From assembly GCA_016490735.1 (NCBI GenBank), contig JAEMWC010000001.1, positions 4,551,052 to 4,615,051 on the forward strand: DNA of 64,000 nt, written 5' to 3'. The notes beneath the pieces are model-generated. The model saw only the letters and a program-made list of their open reading frames with translations, searched no databases and had not been told where the DNA came from. The translations under genes and the position numbers were made by a program. Shown one piece after another: positions 23,313 to 33,243 of the stretch. Numbering within the stretch: position 1 is the first letter of the stretch; each line of letters begins with the position of its first letter. Source of the DNA: Pachyseris speciosa (Eukaryota > Cnidaria > Anthozoa > Scleractinia > Pachyseridae).

Positions 23313-23788
23313 TTTATCGTCATTGTGAGTGCGAAATCTGGCTACTCAGTTCGGCGTAATAGTGAGTCGAGCAGAATTCCAGTGAAACAGCTTACTCGTG
23401 CATGTTGTCCAAAAAAGCGGGCCAAAAAACATAGTTGTGTATCCCTAATTATATAACAAACTCCGTCCGAAATATATGAGAAAACATCAGGTAGAATTCT
23501 GCTATTTGTGCTTCGAACCACTTTTAAACGCAAATGAGACTGTCCTTAGTGGGGACAGGCCAGGCAAATGACACAATCCCATAGTGCCCCTGTACAACCA
23601 CATGGTCCCATGATCCTCTGCATCTTTTTCTGCTGTGCTTCGAAACCACAAACAGGTAAGTAAAATCTTGTCGTATATTTTTCGCTCTTTTTCCCTTTTC
23701 AGCTATATCTGCATCTCCTCGCCAACGAGGAAACCTTTCGACGATACGTTTCTTCAAACTGACGTGGCTTTTTCGATGGTAGAAAACG

Positions 23789-24979
23789 ATGTCACTTCGA
23801 AAACGGTCGCATCAATCGTCTTCGCCTTCCCGCCATCGCGAACGATCGGCGAGCAGGAGTCCGCCTAAAAGACGCAAAACTCCTGATCCTCCGCCCTCAA
23901 CGGGCAAAAATACTTTGGCTTCGATCCTTTCTACACTACAGCAAATACAAACAGAGATGGCGAAAACAAACGACCGTGTATCGTCCATCGAATTTCACTT
24001 CGAACAACCTTTGGGAAATTTCGCGCCATCGCATCCCAGTGAGGACCAAATATCTGTTCGGGCCTACTCCGATAGCGAATTAGATTATTCAGAAGATGGT
24101 GTACTGTTGGCTACTAAGCTCCAAAGCCAGGCTATTAAGCCCCAACACCAGGCTATTAAGCTATCTCACACGGCCACTAGGCCATCAGACGAGGCAAATG
24201 CCACACGATCACCTGAAGAGGTCCAATCAGGCGGAGTGCCCGACAACAATTCTATAACATCGTTGTACGACCCTGACTCAGCCCAGTCTTCATGGGAACC
24301 TCAAAAGGAACTGAAGACTTTCCTGGAGAAACAGTTCCGAAGGAAACTCAGTTATGACCAGGTGTGTGAAATCCTCGACAATTACAATATTCCATCAGTT
24401 GATTGCCTAATTACTCCTACCTTGGATCCTTCAATTGTAAATCAAATCACTACCCTCCAAACAAAGAAGTATGTGCACGACCGCGATAAGGAGATGGCTG
24501 TTGTCCAAAGGGCTTTCCTAAACACATCAGGACCCCTTTGCTCACTATATAATGCTCTTTCATCAGGAACTCAAGTTCATACAGAGGAAATTAAAAGCAT
24601 AGTTGAACAAACACTATGCCTTCTTGGTTCAGCTAACCACCAAATGTCAGTGTTGCGGCGGAAGAAAGTTCTTGCAAATATTAATAAAGATAAAATCAGT
24701 CTGGCTGAACAGCCACTCCCTAATGCTAAGCGCTTTTTGTTTGGAGAGGACTTTCCTTCCGTTGCTTGTAAACAAGCTGACCTCTCTCGTGGTCTCGCTA
24801 AAAATCTATCAAATGTTTCAAAACCCAGACAACCTTATCAGAAATATGGTACCACCAAGGATTGGCAACCCTTTAGGACCACAGGTACCTTCTCTAAGTA
24901 CCAGGCAAACCGGCCAAAAAACTATCGGCCCTTTCGTCCCCACAAGGGACCCTCAAACCAAGACTCAACACCTTCATAG
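23789..24979 (+). CDS. DIRS-type gag-like protein, intact ORF
   Basis: 396 aa from an ATG. The N-terminus is Ser/Arg/Pro-rich (RSHQSSSPSRHRERSASRS) with a basic KRRK run that could be a nuclear localisation signal. Next is a short coiled-coil-like stretch (ASILSTLQQIQTEMAKTNDR). The conserved gag core runs over about residues 170-330 (ELKTFLEKQFRRKLSYDQV; LCSLYNALSSG; CLLGSANHQMSVLRRKKVL). A basic tail rich in Arg, Lys, Pro and aromatic residues follows. It is not a retroviral gag: no CCHC zinc knuckle is visible. The ORF is undamaged while the downstream RT is not. Confidence 0.75.
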   Translation: MSLRKRSHQSSSPSRHRERSASRSPPKRRKTPDPPPSTGKNTLASILSTLQQIQTEMAKTNDRVSSIEFHFEQPLGNFAPSHPSEDQISVRAYSDSELDYSEDGVLLATKLQSQAIKPQHQAIKLSHTATRPSDEANATRSPEEVQSGGVPDNNSITSLYDPDSAQSSWEPQKELKTFLEKQFRRKLSYDQVCEILDNYNIPSVDCLITPTLDPSIVNQITTLQTKKYVHDRDKEMAVVQRAFLNTSGPLCSLYNALSSGTQVHTEEIKSIVEQTLCLLGSANHQMSVLRRKKVLANINKDKISLAEQPLPNAKRFLFGEDFPSVACKQADLSRGLAKNLSNVSKPRQPYQKYGTTKDWQPFRTTGTFSKYQANRPKNYRPFRPHKGPSNQDSTPS

Positions 24980-26292
24980 GAAGGTGGAAACAAATCACTT
25001 CAGATCCAGAAATTGTAAATGTTGTGTCGGGATATCAAATTCCACTCCACTCTGTTCCTGTTCAGTTACACGTTCCAGTTACAAAATGTTCAGATTTAAC
25101 AGTTCCTCTCATAGATGCAGAAGTGAACAAACTTCTTTCATTGGGGGCAGACTGTTCTTAGTCCCGAAAAAGGAAGGAACCTATCGCCCAGTAATCGACC
25201 TGAGCCGACTCAACAAGTTCGTACTAAACTGCCATTTCCAAATGGAAAACATTTCTTGTCTGAAGACACTGCTAAACATTGGGACTTTTTGACATGCATA
25301 GACTTGAAGGACGCATATCTGTCCGTCCACGTACACGAGACCTCCCAAAGGTACCTCTGTTTCCGGTGGAGAGACCAATCATTCGCCTTCCAGGGCCTAC
25401 CATTTGGTCTAAATACAGCTCCCAGGGTTTTCACAAAGCTAATAAAACCCATAGCTGCTTACCTGCGCAAGAGAGGTATTCGAATAATTGTATACCTAGA
25501 CGACTTTCTTATCCTCGGCTCGTCCATAGAAGAGTCAAGAGCCAACACTTTGCTAACTCTGGACCTTCTACAGTGTCTAGGTTTCACCATCAACTGGGAG
25601 AAATCCATCCTGGTCCCTACTCAGTCACTGATATTCCTCGGCCTATCCATAAATTCATTGACAATGTCACTCAGCCTCCCAGAACACAGCACAAATGTCA
25701 AAAACTTCTTTGCAACCCCACTTCATCAGCTTGCGAAGTGGCAAGCCTGATAGGGACATTGGAGGCGGCTCGCACCGCCATCTGGCAGGTCCCACTCCAT
25801 TACAGGTACTTACAAATACAACTGATAAAAACCCTACAAGCATCTCAACACAGTTACGAGACACTGATCTCCTTGAACAGCAATTCTCAGGCCGAACTAC
25901 ATTGGTGGCTCCAAAACGTAGCCACTATCAATGGCAGTACCATCAACCCTCCTCCCCCAGACCTGTACATCACTTCAGACGCATCCAAGGCAGGCTGGGG
26001 TGCATGCTGCCGGAGCTTAACCGCAAACGGTCGTTGGTCACCTCTGGAGGCCAAACGACACATAAAGCTGCCTTTCTCGCCACCAAAACTTTTCTCAAAG
26101 CCCGGTCCAACATCTCGGTCTGCCTCCGCTTGGACAACACAACGGCTGTAGCCCATATAAACAACAAAGGGGGCACGCGCTCTCCTCAGCTGGTCAGCCT
26201 AACTTAAGAGCTATGGCAGTGGTGTCTTCAACGAGCAATTCTGATCACCGCTCAACACCTGCCAGGCAAACTCAATGATTTAGCCGACTCAA
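24980..26292 (+). pseudogene. DIRS-type reverse transcriptase-RNase H, frameshifted
   Basis: RT landmarks appear in order but in several frames: RWKQITSDPEIVNVVSGYQI and VNKLLSLGA (entry region), FLVPKKEGTYRPVIDLSRLN, then LTCIDLKDAYLSV (motif A), FQGLPFGLNTAPRVFTK (motif B), IIVYLDDFLILG (YLDD catalytic motif) and FTINWEKS. RNase H follows: YITSDASKAGWGA, CLRLDNTTAVAHINNKGG and HLPGKLNDLAD. At least four frame changes are needed (near 25155, 25258, 25735 and 26080), and TAA stands at 26204. The order and the absence of integrase or protease fit DIRS/Ngaro more than gypsy-like elements. Confidence 0.8.
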
Positions 26293-26311
26293 CTCATATG
26301 ACCGACCTTCC

Positions 26312-26953
26312 ATGACACGAAGACGACCTTTGTTATCTTTCGTTAGTAAATACGTAAATGACTTCACGTGCGTTCTATTTTTGATTGACCAAACCAAGAA
26401 TGTTGTTCTACATACTAGTACGTTGGCATTGCTTTATGCCTATTATTTTGTTTTCTTTAAAGCAATAAAACTGTTATTACTTTTTATAATGACCAACCTA
26501 TTTTCAATACATTGAAATACACCCTAACCCTTATCAGCTTTATAACTCGGAAATTCCTACTCTAAACAAACCAAACGAAATGACCGAAATAACACTTATA
26601 GAAGCGGGAAGTTCCATCGCCGGAGTAAACGCTTCCCGAGCGTCTTGTTTTACCTTATATTTGCATTGTACCTACTGATGCGAGAACATGAAAAGATATT
26701 TCAATTCAAGCAACGGGTCGTTAATAACAATGGTTTTGACGATAAGAAAGCTTTCATCCAGACATGTCGTGTCGATTTTGTGTGGGTTATGCTTAGACAT
26801 AGAAGATAATTTTAGAATCATTGTTAGAAAATTCAGACATAGTCAAAACACGTCAAACCGTGCTTGCTGATTGCACAATGCCTTGCCACTGGGGTAATGA
26901 CACCACTCAACTCAACTTTGCGGTTTAGTGTCTTGTATGCGAACTTCACAATC
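26312..26953. other. Spacer before TRIM-NHL copy C
   Basis: AT-rich, no gene seen. It probably contains the tail of the DIRS remnant and then the promoter/5' region of copy C. Small open frames lack any recognisable pattern. Confidence 0.5.
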
Positions 26954-27774
26954 ATGGATATGAAGACAACTTCAAAATCTTCGTGAAGAGGTGTCGTGTT
27001 CCGTTTGTAGAAGCCCGTTCACTAATCCAAAATTCTGCCCTGCTTACACAGTTTTTGCCTTCATTGTTTCACCGAGCTACAGCGAACAAGCGGCAGAGAT
27101 GGAGAGATCAGCTGCCCTGCATGTCGAAAGGTTTGTAGAATCCCTGGTAGTGGAAATCCTAAGGAGCTGCCCACAAACTTTCAATTGAACAGTTTACTGG
27201 ATGTATTGGCCATTAAGGAATGTAACTCTGCCGGGGTAAAATGTGGAAACTGTGACAACAGCAGCCCACATTGTTTTTACTGTTTTCAGTGTTGTGTGTT
27301 CTGGTGCGAGGACTGCATTACAGCGCATAACATACTCCGAGCGAATAAGGAACACCATGTGTTGGCTCTTAAAGACTTTCAAGACAAAGATATCGAAGAT
27401 GTGTTGAAGCGACGAGCATTTTGCCAGAAGAAATATCACGAGAACGAAGAGTTGAAGTTCTTTTGCAAGGATTGTGGAATTGCCGTTTGGAACACTTGTG
27501 TTGTAACGCTTCATGAAGGCCACGCTAAGGTGCCCCTGGAAGAGGCTGCCAACGAACGAAAGCTGCGAGTGAACTCTGTGATTGAATTCCAGGAACAAGA
27601 AGCGCTTGATACGAGAAATAAGATCGCTGAACTTAAGACTGAATGGGCGTGCAAAAATTGAAGCACAGGTCGCTATCGTGAAGAGAAACACAACGTCTTT
27701 TCAAATGAAGAATGATCCTCGCAGTTGTGAACGCAATTTATGCTATTGCGAAAAGAAACCTGAAAAAAATTCAG

Positions 27775-27821
27775 GACTTCAACGGGGTTTGAACCCGTGA
27801 CCTCGCGATTACCGGTGCGAT

Positions 27822-27847
<26 letters not shown>
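27775..27847 (-). tRNA. tRNA-like sequence (Thr-GGT-like), probably pseudo
   Basis: 73 nt on the - strand within the foldback. It has a 7-bp acceptor stem (GGCTTCA/TGAAGTC with one G-T pair), D stem GCTC/GAGC, and T arm CGGGTTCAAACCC. The first base of the T stem is altered compared with the sister copy. The anticodon arm (TCGC-ACCGGTAATC-GCGA) has one base too many for a 7-base loop. No CCA is encoded, as expected in eukaryotes. Confidence 0.5.
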
Positions 27848-27862
<15 letters not shown>

Positions 27863-27905
27863 AGGTCAATTGTGGGTTCATATGTTATATGTTCACAATT
27901 GACCT

Positions 27906-27920
<15 letters not shown>

Positions 27921-27946
<26 letters not shown>

Positions 27947-27993
27947 ATCGCACCGGTAATCGCGAGGTCACGGGTTCAAACCCCGTTGAAGTC
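27921..27993 (+). tRNA. tRNA-like sequence (Thr-GGT-like), probably pseudo
   Basis: The + strand partner of the inverted copy. Acceptor, D and T stems pair fully (T stem ACGGG/CCCGT). The anticodon arm again has 4 good pairs, an A-C mismatch and an 8-base loop CCGGTAAT, so a normal tRNA fold is unlikely. Anticodon GGT is the best reading. Confidence 0.5.
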
Positions 27994-29547
27994 CTGAATT
28001 GTTTTCAGGCTTCTTTTCGCAATAGCATAAATTGTGTTCACAACTGCGAGGATCATTCTTCATTTGATTTAATTTCCGCAGTTCATATATGATTCATTTC
28101 ATATATCATTCACACAACGTCTTTTGCTGACAACTTAGTGAAAGTCATTGAAGCGAAGAAACATGAAGTTTTTAGAGAAGTGGAAGAGAAAGCGAAAGTA
28201 TCGCTGGAGCATCTGGATGTAAAACAATGTGAGACGGAACAAGAATTACTGAGGATCGTAGAAGCAATTGAAAAGACTAAAACAATTGTCAGTAATCGAA
28301 GTACAAGCGCTGAAATTGCTCAGCTGGACACAGTTATTTTAGAGAGAGCCAATGATGAAATTCAAGAAATGGACTGTAAATTTGAAAAAACTGGCTGCTT
28401 TGTTTTGGTTAAAAACGAATCGTTAATAAACAAAGCAAGCCGTGAAGGAGTTGGCTCTGTCGAAGCATTTATCAGCAAAACAGAAGCGCATCAGTCGAGT
28501 GCCGAAGGAAAAGGTGTCAATGAAGCAGCTGTTGGACTTGAAGCCCGGTTTGTTTTAACAACACGAAACGCTGAAAATGAACAATGTTACGAGGAGCTTG
28601 ATTGTGTAACAATGGAAATCAGAAATCATCAGGGCCACGAGTGTTCAGCGGATGTCAAAGTACACGATAACAAAGATGGCACTTACAATATCAGCTATTT
28701 TGCCAAAGAAACAGGACCATGACAGGCATCAGTGATGGTAAATGGAGAACCTGTTCATGGCAGTCCCTTTGCAGTAGAAATCAAAACCAGACAGTACAGG
28801 ACTGTGTTGTCTTTTGGTCACGAAGAGTACTTTGAAAGTCCTTGTGGGGTGGCGGTGAATGAACGTAATGAAATTGCTGTAACTGACAGTGACAACAACA
28901 GGGTTCAGATATTTAGCGCTGATGGAACTTTGCTAAGGTGTTTTGGCAGACAGGGCGACCAAGAAGGGGATAGTGACTATTTACCTCAAGGAATAGCTTT
29001 TCTTGATAACGAGAACGTAGCCGTGGTAGATAGCTCCAACCAGCAAGTGCAAATTTTTAGTGGGCAGGGGGAATATCTTAGCCAATTTGGCATTGACGTG
29101 AGTGATCTTGGTCACCAGTTTAATTTATCTGCCGGTTTATCTGTAGATAGTAACGGAAACGTTATTGTGGCTGAGGTATATAATAAACTAATCAAAGTCT
29201 TTTCTCCCAGCGGCCAGTTTTTAGGTAAATTCGGAGAAGACTCTTTAATCGAACCCGTTCACTGTATCCAGAAGGACAAGTATCTGATAGTATCAGACCA
29301 GGATGATCATTGCATTACAGTGTTTAATGAGGAGGGTGAATTTTTATATAAATTTGGAAAGAAGGGAGAAGGGGACGGAGAATTCGATTTTCCGCAATGT
29401 TTGTCAATTGACAAAACGGGGAATTTGATAGTTTGTGATTATGGTAATGACAGGGTTGTGGTGTTTGATGTGAGCGGAAATTATATAACAAAATTTGGAA
29501 AATACGGCAACGAGATTGGAGAGTTAGATGGACCAATCTCTGTCGCA

Positions 29548-30033
29548 GTTGTTACTGATGGTAGGGTTGTTACTGATGGTAGGGTTGTTACTGATAGTAG
29601 GGTTGTTACTGATGGTAGGGTTGTTACTGATGGTAGGGTTGTTACTGATAGTAGGGTTGTTACTGATGGTAGGGTTGTTACTGATGGTAGGGTTGTTACT
29701 GATAGTAGGGTTGTTACTGATAGTAGGGTTGTTACTGATGGTAGGGTTGTTACTGATAGTAGGGTTGTTACTGATGGTAGGGTTGTTACTGATAGTAGGG
29801 TTGTTACTGATGGTAGGGTTGTTACTGATAGTAGGGTTGTTACTGATAGTAGGGTTGTTACTGATAGTAGGGTTGTTACTGATGGTAGGGTTGTTACTGA
29901 TGGTAGGGTTGTTACTGATAGTAGGGTTGTTACTGATGGTAGGGTTGTTACTGATGGTAGGGTTGTTACTGATAGTAGGGTTGTTACTGATGGTAGGGTT
30001 GTTACTGATAGTAGGGTTGTTACTGATGGTAGG
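29548..30033 (+). repeat. 18-bp minisatellite, 27 units, in frame inside an NHL repeat
   Basis: Twenty-seven exact-length units of GTTGTTACTGATGGTAGG or its AGT variant encode VVTDGR or VVTDSR. They precede the normal NHL end VVVTDSRNKRIQ. Unit differences are only the G/A change giving Gly or Ser. The opening run is GGS three times over, and GGS-GGS recurs at units 19-24. The reading frame is kept throughout. Confidence 0.95.
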
Positions 30034-30758
30034 GTTGTTGTGACTGACAGTCGTAACAAAAGGATTCAGATGTTTGAGTAGGCATCGTGTTATAAGTTAA
30101 TTTTAATAGCTATGTGCTTTACGTTGCCAGAATTTTTTATTAGAAGTTTTGCTGAGCTTGTCTCTTACATGAATGTAGATTTTGTTGAAAGGAATTGCCA
30201 GTCTATGTGACAATTTGATCGCTTACAATAGTTGAGAATACATGTTTCAAATGAGGCACAAGAAAACAAGTTACGTGTTATGTCAAATAATTACTAATTT
30301 CGCTATCAAAGCGATTTAATTAATGTAGTCTAGAGGAAGATGGAGAAGTCATGTTCTTTTGATTTTTCTTTGTATATGCATACACGTTTACTATGTTATT
30401 AGCTAAATATGGAGCTGGCAATAAATTTTAATGTTGCACTATCTTTTTGAGAGAAAATTTTGTTTGTGATTTACAATATTTCTTGGTGTATTTTGGACGA
30501 TTGTTTAAGTCGCCCATCAAACCCGTAGTTCAGTAAATTTTGAGTGAACGCAAATTTAAAAAGTGATGTCAAATGCATCATCAAGGGAAATGTTATCCTT
30601 CTTGGTACACCTTTTGATTACGCGCAGGCTACCTGCTACTGATTTTCCTTGGCCTGGACTAGTATACCCCCCTCCCGGTTCTTGCTTCTTCCAAACCCTT
30701 TTTTCGACTTGACATGTACATGGAAAATTAGTACCCCATTTCATACTTTGGCGGTGAC

Positions 30759-31205
30759 ATGGTCAAGGTTATCGAAGCGAAGAAACGAAATATTTACATG
30801 GAAGGAGAGGAAAAAGAGAACGACTCACTCGGACGACTGACAATGAAACAACGCGAAGCTGGAAATGAACTTCAGCGGATCGAGAAAGCAATTGAAAGAG
30901 CTGAAAGTTTTGTTAATCGAAGCACAAACGCTGAGGTATCACAGGTGGACAAATTCTTAATAGAAGGACTTACTGAAGAAAAAACTCAAGTCGACATTGG
31001 TTTTGAAGATCAGTTTGGCGTGGGTTCCTTTCTGTTCGAACGAAACGAAACGTTAACGTACAAAGCAAGTTGTGAAATAGTTGGCTTCGTGACGACGTTC
31101 GTCAGCAAAATTAAAGCCCATCAATCAGTTGTTCAAGGAAAAGGTGTCAATGAAGCAATTGTTGGACTTGAAGCCCAGTTTGACTTAAAAAACACGAAAT
31201 GCTGA
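30759..31205 (+). pseudogene. TRIM-NHL copy D (coiled coil and start of filamin)
   Basis: Begins VKVIEAKKRNIYMEGEEKE, equivalent to the post-insertion part of copy C, and runs through ELQRIEKAIERAESF and the filamin start (GFEDQFGVGSF, GKGVNEAIVGLEAQFDLKN). It stops at TGA 31203-31205, where unrelated repeat DNA begins. RING and B-box parts are absent. Confidence 0.75.
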
Positions 31206-31483
31206 GGTATTACAGGTGGATTATTCACCGAAGTGGAGGTGAATAGTGGTGGATATTTACCGAGCCGCGAAGCGGCGTGGTAAATATCCACCACTTTCAC
31301 CGACACAGTATATACCACACAAACTGGGTAATTGGCGGACCAAAACATTACTTTATGGGTGACAATATACCGACAGTGTGAATGATATATGGAATAAATC
31401 ATACATGAACTGCGGAAATGAAATCAAATGAAGAATGATCCCACAAGATATGAACCCACAATTGACCTGCTCCCAACGTCAGT

Positions 31484-31556
31484 GGCTTCATAGTTCAGTT
31501 GGTTAGAGCATCGCACCGGTAATCGCGAGGTCACGGGTTCAAACCCCGTTGAAGTC
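31484..31556 (+). tRNA. tRNA-like sequence, third copy, pseudo
   Basis: The same 73-nt tRNA-like unit as at 27921, with one change in the D stem (GTTC/GAGC), so it is further decayed. It is flanked by CTGCTCCCAACGTCAGT upstream and GTTCACAACTGCGAGG downstream, exactly as in the foldback. This shows that the tRNA is part of the mobile unit. Confidence 0.5.
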
Positions 31557-32039
31557 CTTGCGTTCACAACTGCGAGGATCATTCTTCATTTGAATATACC
31601 GACAAGCGGTCGGAAATTGGAAAATCTCGCGCGCCGGCTGCTCGGAGGTGAATAGTACTTGCTAATCACTTCAGAGTTAACCAATCAGAGCGCGCGAAAA
31701 GCACTATTCACTTATGTGGTATATGCTAATTAACAATTATTACTCGGGATACTGTAAGTATCACGAGTTATAAAATGCGTTAGATTTCAGTCTCCTTTTT
31801 TTCCTGTGCAGCAAAATGCACAATACAATTACGTTCCGGTATTTTGATTGGCCAATGCACAATAGCAGGCACGTGGCGGTGTGTTCATTGGTTAAAGCAA
31901 ACCACATAGTCCAAAGGTCGAAAGGCTAACATCACGCGACGGTTACTTGTTTTCGTAATGTGATACCTACCATTTAATACGTGACCACAAGTGAACACTT
32001 AAGGTTAAATAATCCACTTCGACCGCCGGAACAAATTGT

Positions 32040-32590
32040 CCTGCACATATCTTTGCAAAGTTGTGAAACTAGATTTTAATACAGTACAGACTGTCCCCGC
32101 GAAAAGGCTTGCCGAGTTTAAGAAATGGTTGGAAGCTTCGCACGTGCTGTGAGTATCGACGTTGTGACAGTTCTATGTTTAGAAAGTCGCCAAGTTGTTT
32201 TGATTTAATTTGATCCGGATGTTGTCACAACTCTGTCGCTGTTGTGAAGACTTAAATCCAGTAGAGTTTGTCTGCGTGAAAAGGCTTGCCGAATTTAAGA
32301 CAAAGCTGGAAGCCTCGCACGTGCTGTGAGTATCGACTCGAATTAGAACGTTGTGACAGTTCTATATTTAGAAAGTCGCCAAGTTGTTTTGATTTGATTT
32401 GATCCGGATGTTGTCACAACTCTGTTGCTGTTGTGAAGACTTAAATCCAGTAGACTTTGTCCGCGTGAAAAGGCTTGCCGAAATTAAGACAAGGTTGGAA
32501 GCCTCGCACGTGCTGTGAATATCGACTCGAATTAGAACGCTGTGACCGTTTTATATTTAGAAAATCGCAAAGTTGATTGGATCACTGTGA
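32040..32590. repeat. Three tandem copies of a ~180-bp unit
   Basis: The landmark GAAAAGGCTTGCCGA occurs at about 32101, 32278 and 32467 (spacings 177 and 189), each followed by GCACGTGCTGTGA and GTTGTGACAGTTCTAT-like sequence. Copies differ by point changes and small indels. No ORF runs through. It is noncoding satellite-like DNA or the decayed start of an unknown element. Confidence 0.8.
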
Positions 32591-33243
32591 CAGTTCTATA
32601 TTTAGAGACAAGTTTGCGAAGTTTTGGTTTTCACGTGACGTCAGGAAAAAACTAAAATTAAACATTTAGATTTTTTACCTTCATCAGGTAAATGACATTT
32701 TAAAAATATATATCTGCTGGCCTGTTTTCAGCCAAGTCACACGCTTTGTTTTGAAAATAGAGCAGTTTGAATTTCGAGATTTTTTACAATGCGTGACATC
32801 TGGATTGTTTCTGAGAAACATGTCACATACAAGGAAACGATTCGCCTTGTGTTTTCGAGTTTTGAATAACCAATATGTTAAGAGAAGTGTCTGCGAATGT
32901 TTTCAAGCTTAGCAGAGAGAAAAAATGTTTTGAGAGAGCCAAAGTAAAGTCCAGTAAACAACGACAGCTGACAACGAATATGGATGGCAACTCTCAAAAC
33001 AGTTTAACGAGCTTTGCTCGTACGTGATCAAAAAGGCGTTATGCGAACCCAAAAGCAAACCACTAGCCGGATAGTTTTCGAGAATCAGAAAGCGTGCGTC
33101 CGGCTTCTGCAGCACAAAAGTATCCCGAGTTAACGCTCATAGACCGAAGTGGAGGTTAGTAGTACTTCGCTAATCACCATCGAGTTAACCAATCAGAGCT
33201 CGCGAAAGTACTATTCACTTGGGTGGTATATACTACTTACTGC

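Larger units (their letters stand above)
23313..26311 (+). mobile_element. DIRS-type retrotransposon remnant B (gag + RT + RNase H)
   Basis: On the + strand, gag (23789-24979) is followed by a frameshifted RT-RNase H region (to about 26292). No tyrosine recombinase follows. The AT-rich leader 23313-23788 holds no gene; it includes a possible splice donor AGGTAAGT near 23655. The ends are not defined because no inverted terminal repeat was found. Gag and RT are of the same general type as expected partners of the recombinase at 13836. Confidence 0.7.
27702..28111. mobile_element. tRNA-containing foldback insertion with 14-bp TSD
   Basis: Inserted in copy C. ACACAACGTCTTTT is present at 27688-27701 and at 28112-28125; removing one copy plus the insert restores the frame of the coiled coil (KRNTTSF then ADNLVKVIEAKK). 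Arms of about 175 bp (27702-27880 and 27890-28066) are near-perfect inverted copies, each with a tRNA-like sequence. A unique 45-bp tail follows (to 28111). The long target duplication fits target-primed (SINE/LINE-type) insertion. A relative, with the tail in reverse orientation, lies at 31378-31598. Confidence 0.8.
26954..30081 (+). pseudogene. TRIM-NHL copy C (RING, B-boxes, coiled coil, filamin, NHL), most complete copy
   Basis: TRIM2/3/71-type layout; family members are E3 ubiquitin ligases, some RNA-binding through NHL. From ATG 26954: RING (EEVSCSVCRSPFTNP; HSFCLHCF; ISCPACRKVC), B-box 1 (CGNCDNSSPHCFYCFQCC), B-box 2 (CQKKYHENEELKFFCKDC), coiled coil, filamin (28330-28800), then six NHL units (GVAVNERNEIAVTDSDNNRV; GLSVDSNGNVIVAEVYN; CLSIDKTGNLIVCDYGNDRV). 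Lesions: frameshifts near 26970, 27022 and 27645, a 410-bp insertion at 27702, and TGA at 28720-28722 where copy A has TGC. From 28732 to the stop at 30081 the frame stays open (449 codons), including a large 18-bp repeat expansion. There is no intron. Confidence 0.88.
31206..33243. other. Repeat-filled block separating copies D and E
   Basis: No gene is seen. It contains a GTGGTGGATATTTACC hairpin (31245-31295), a tRNA-like SINE relative (31378-31598), ACCAATCAGAGCGCGCGAAA-type repeat edges at about 31620-31730 and 33140-33240, and a tandem repeat (32040-32590). The GTGAATAGT..GTGGTATAT pieces at both ends of the block (31229 and 33142-33230) suggest that nested MITEs of one family built it. 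Confidence 0.6.

Noticed and set aside
23789..26292. Endogenous retrovirus or Ty3/gypsy element
   Set aside because: There are no LTRs, protease, integrase or CCHC knuckle; RT and RNase H features and the sister element's tyrosine recombinase fit DIRS-type.
27775..27993. Two functional tRNA genes
   Set aside because: The anticodon arm has an extra base and a mismatch in all copies, and the units are part of a mobile foldback. They are recorded as tRNA-like only.
29481..30059. Long open frames in the other + frame (LLLMVG repeats) and on the - strand (TTLPSV repeats) over the minisatellite
   Set aside because: An 18-bp unit without stops in any frame opens all frames for its whole length. 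Only the VVTDGR frame continues NHL homology on both sides.
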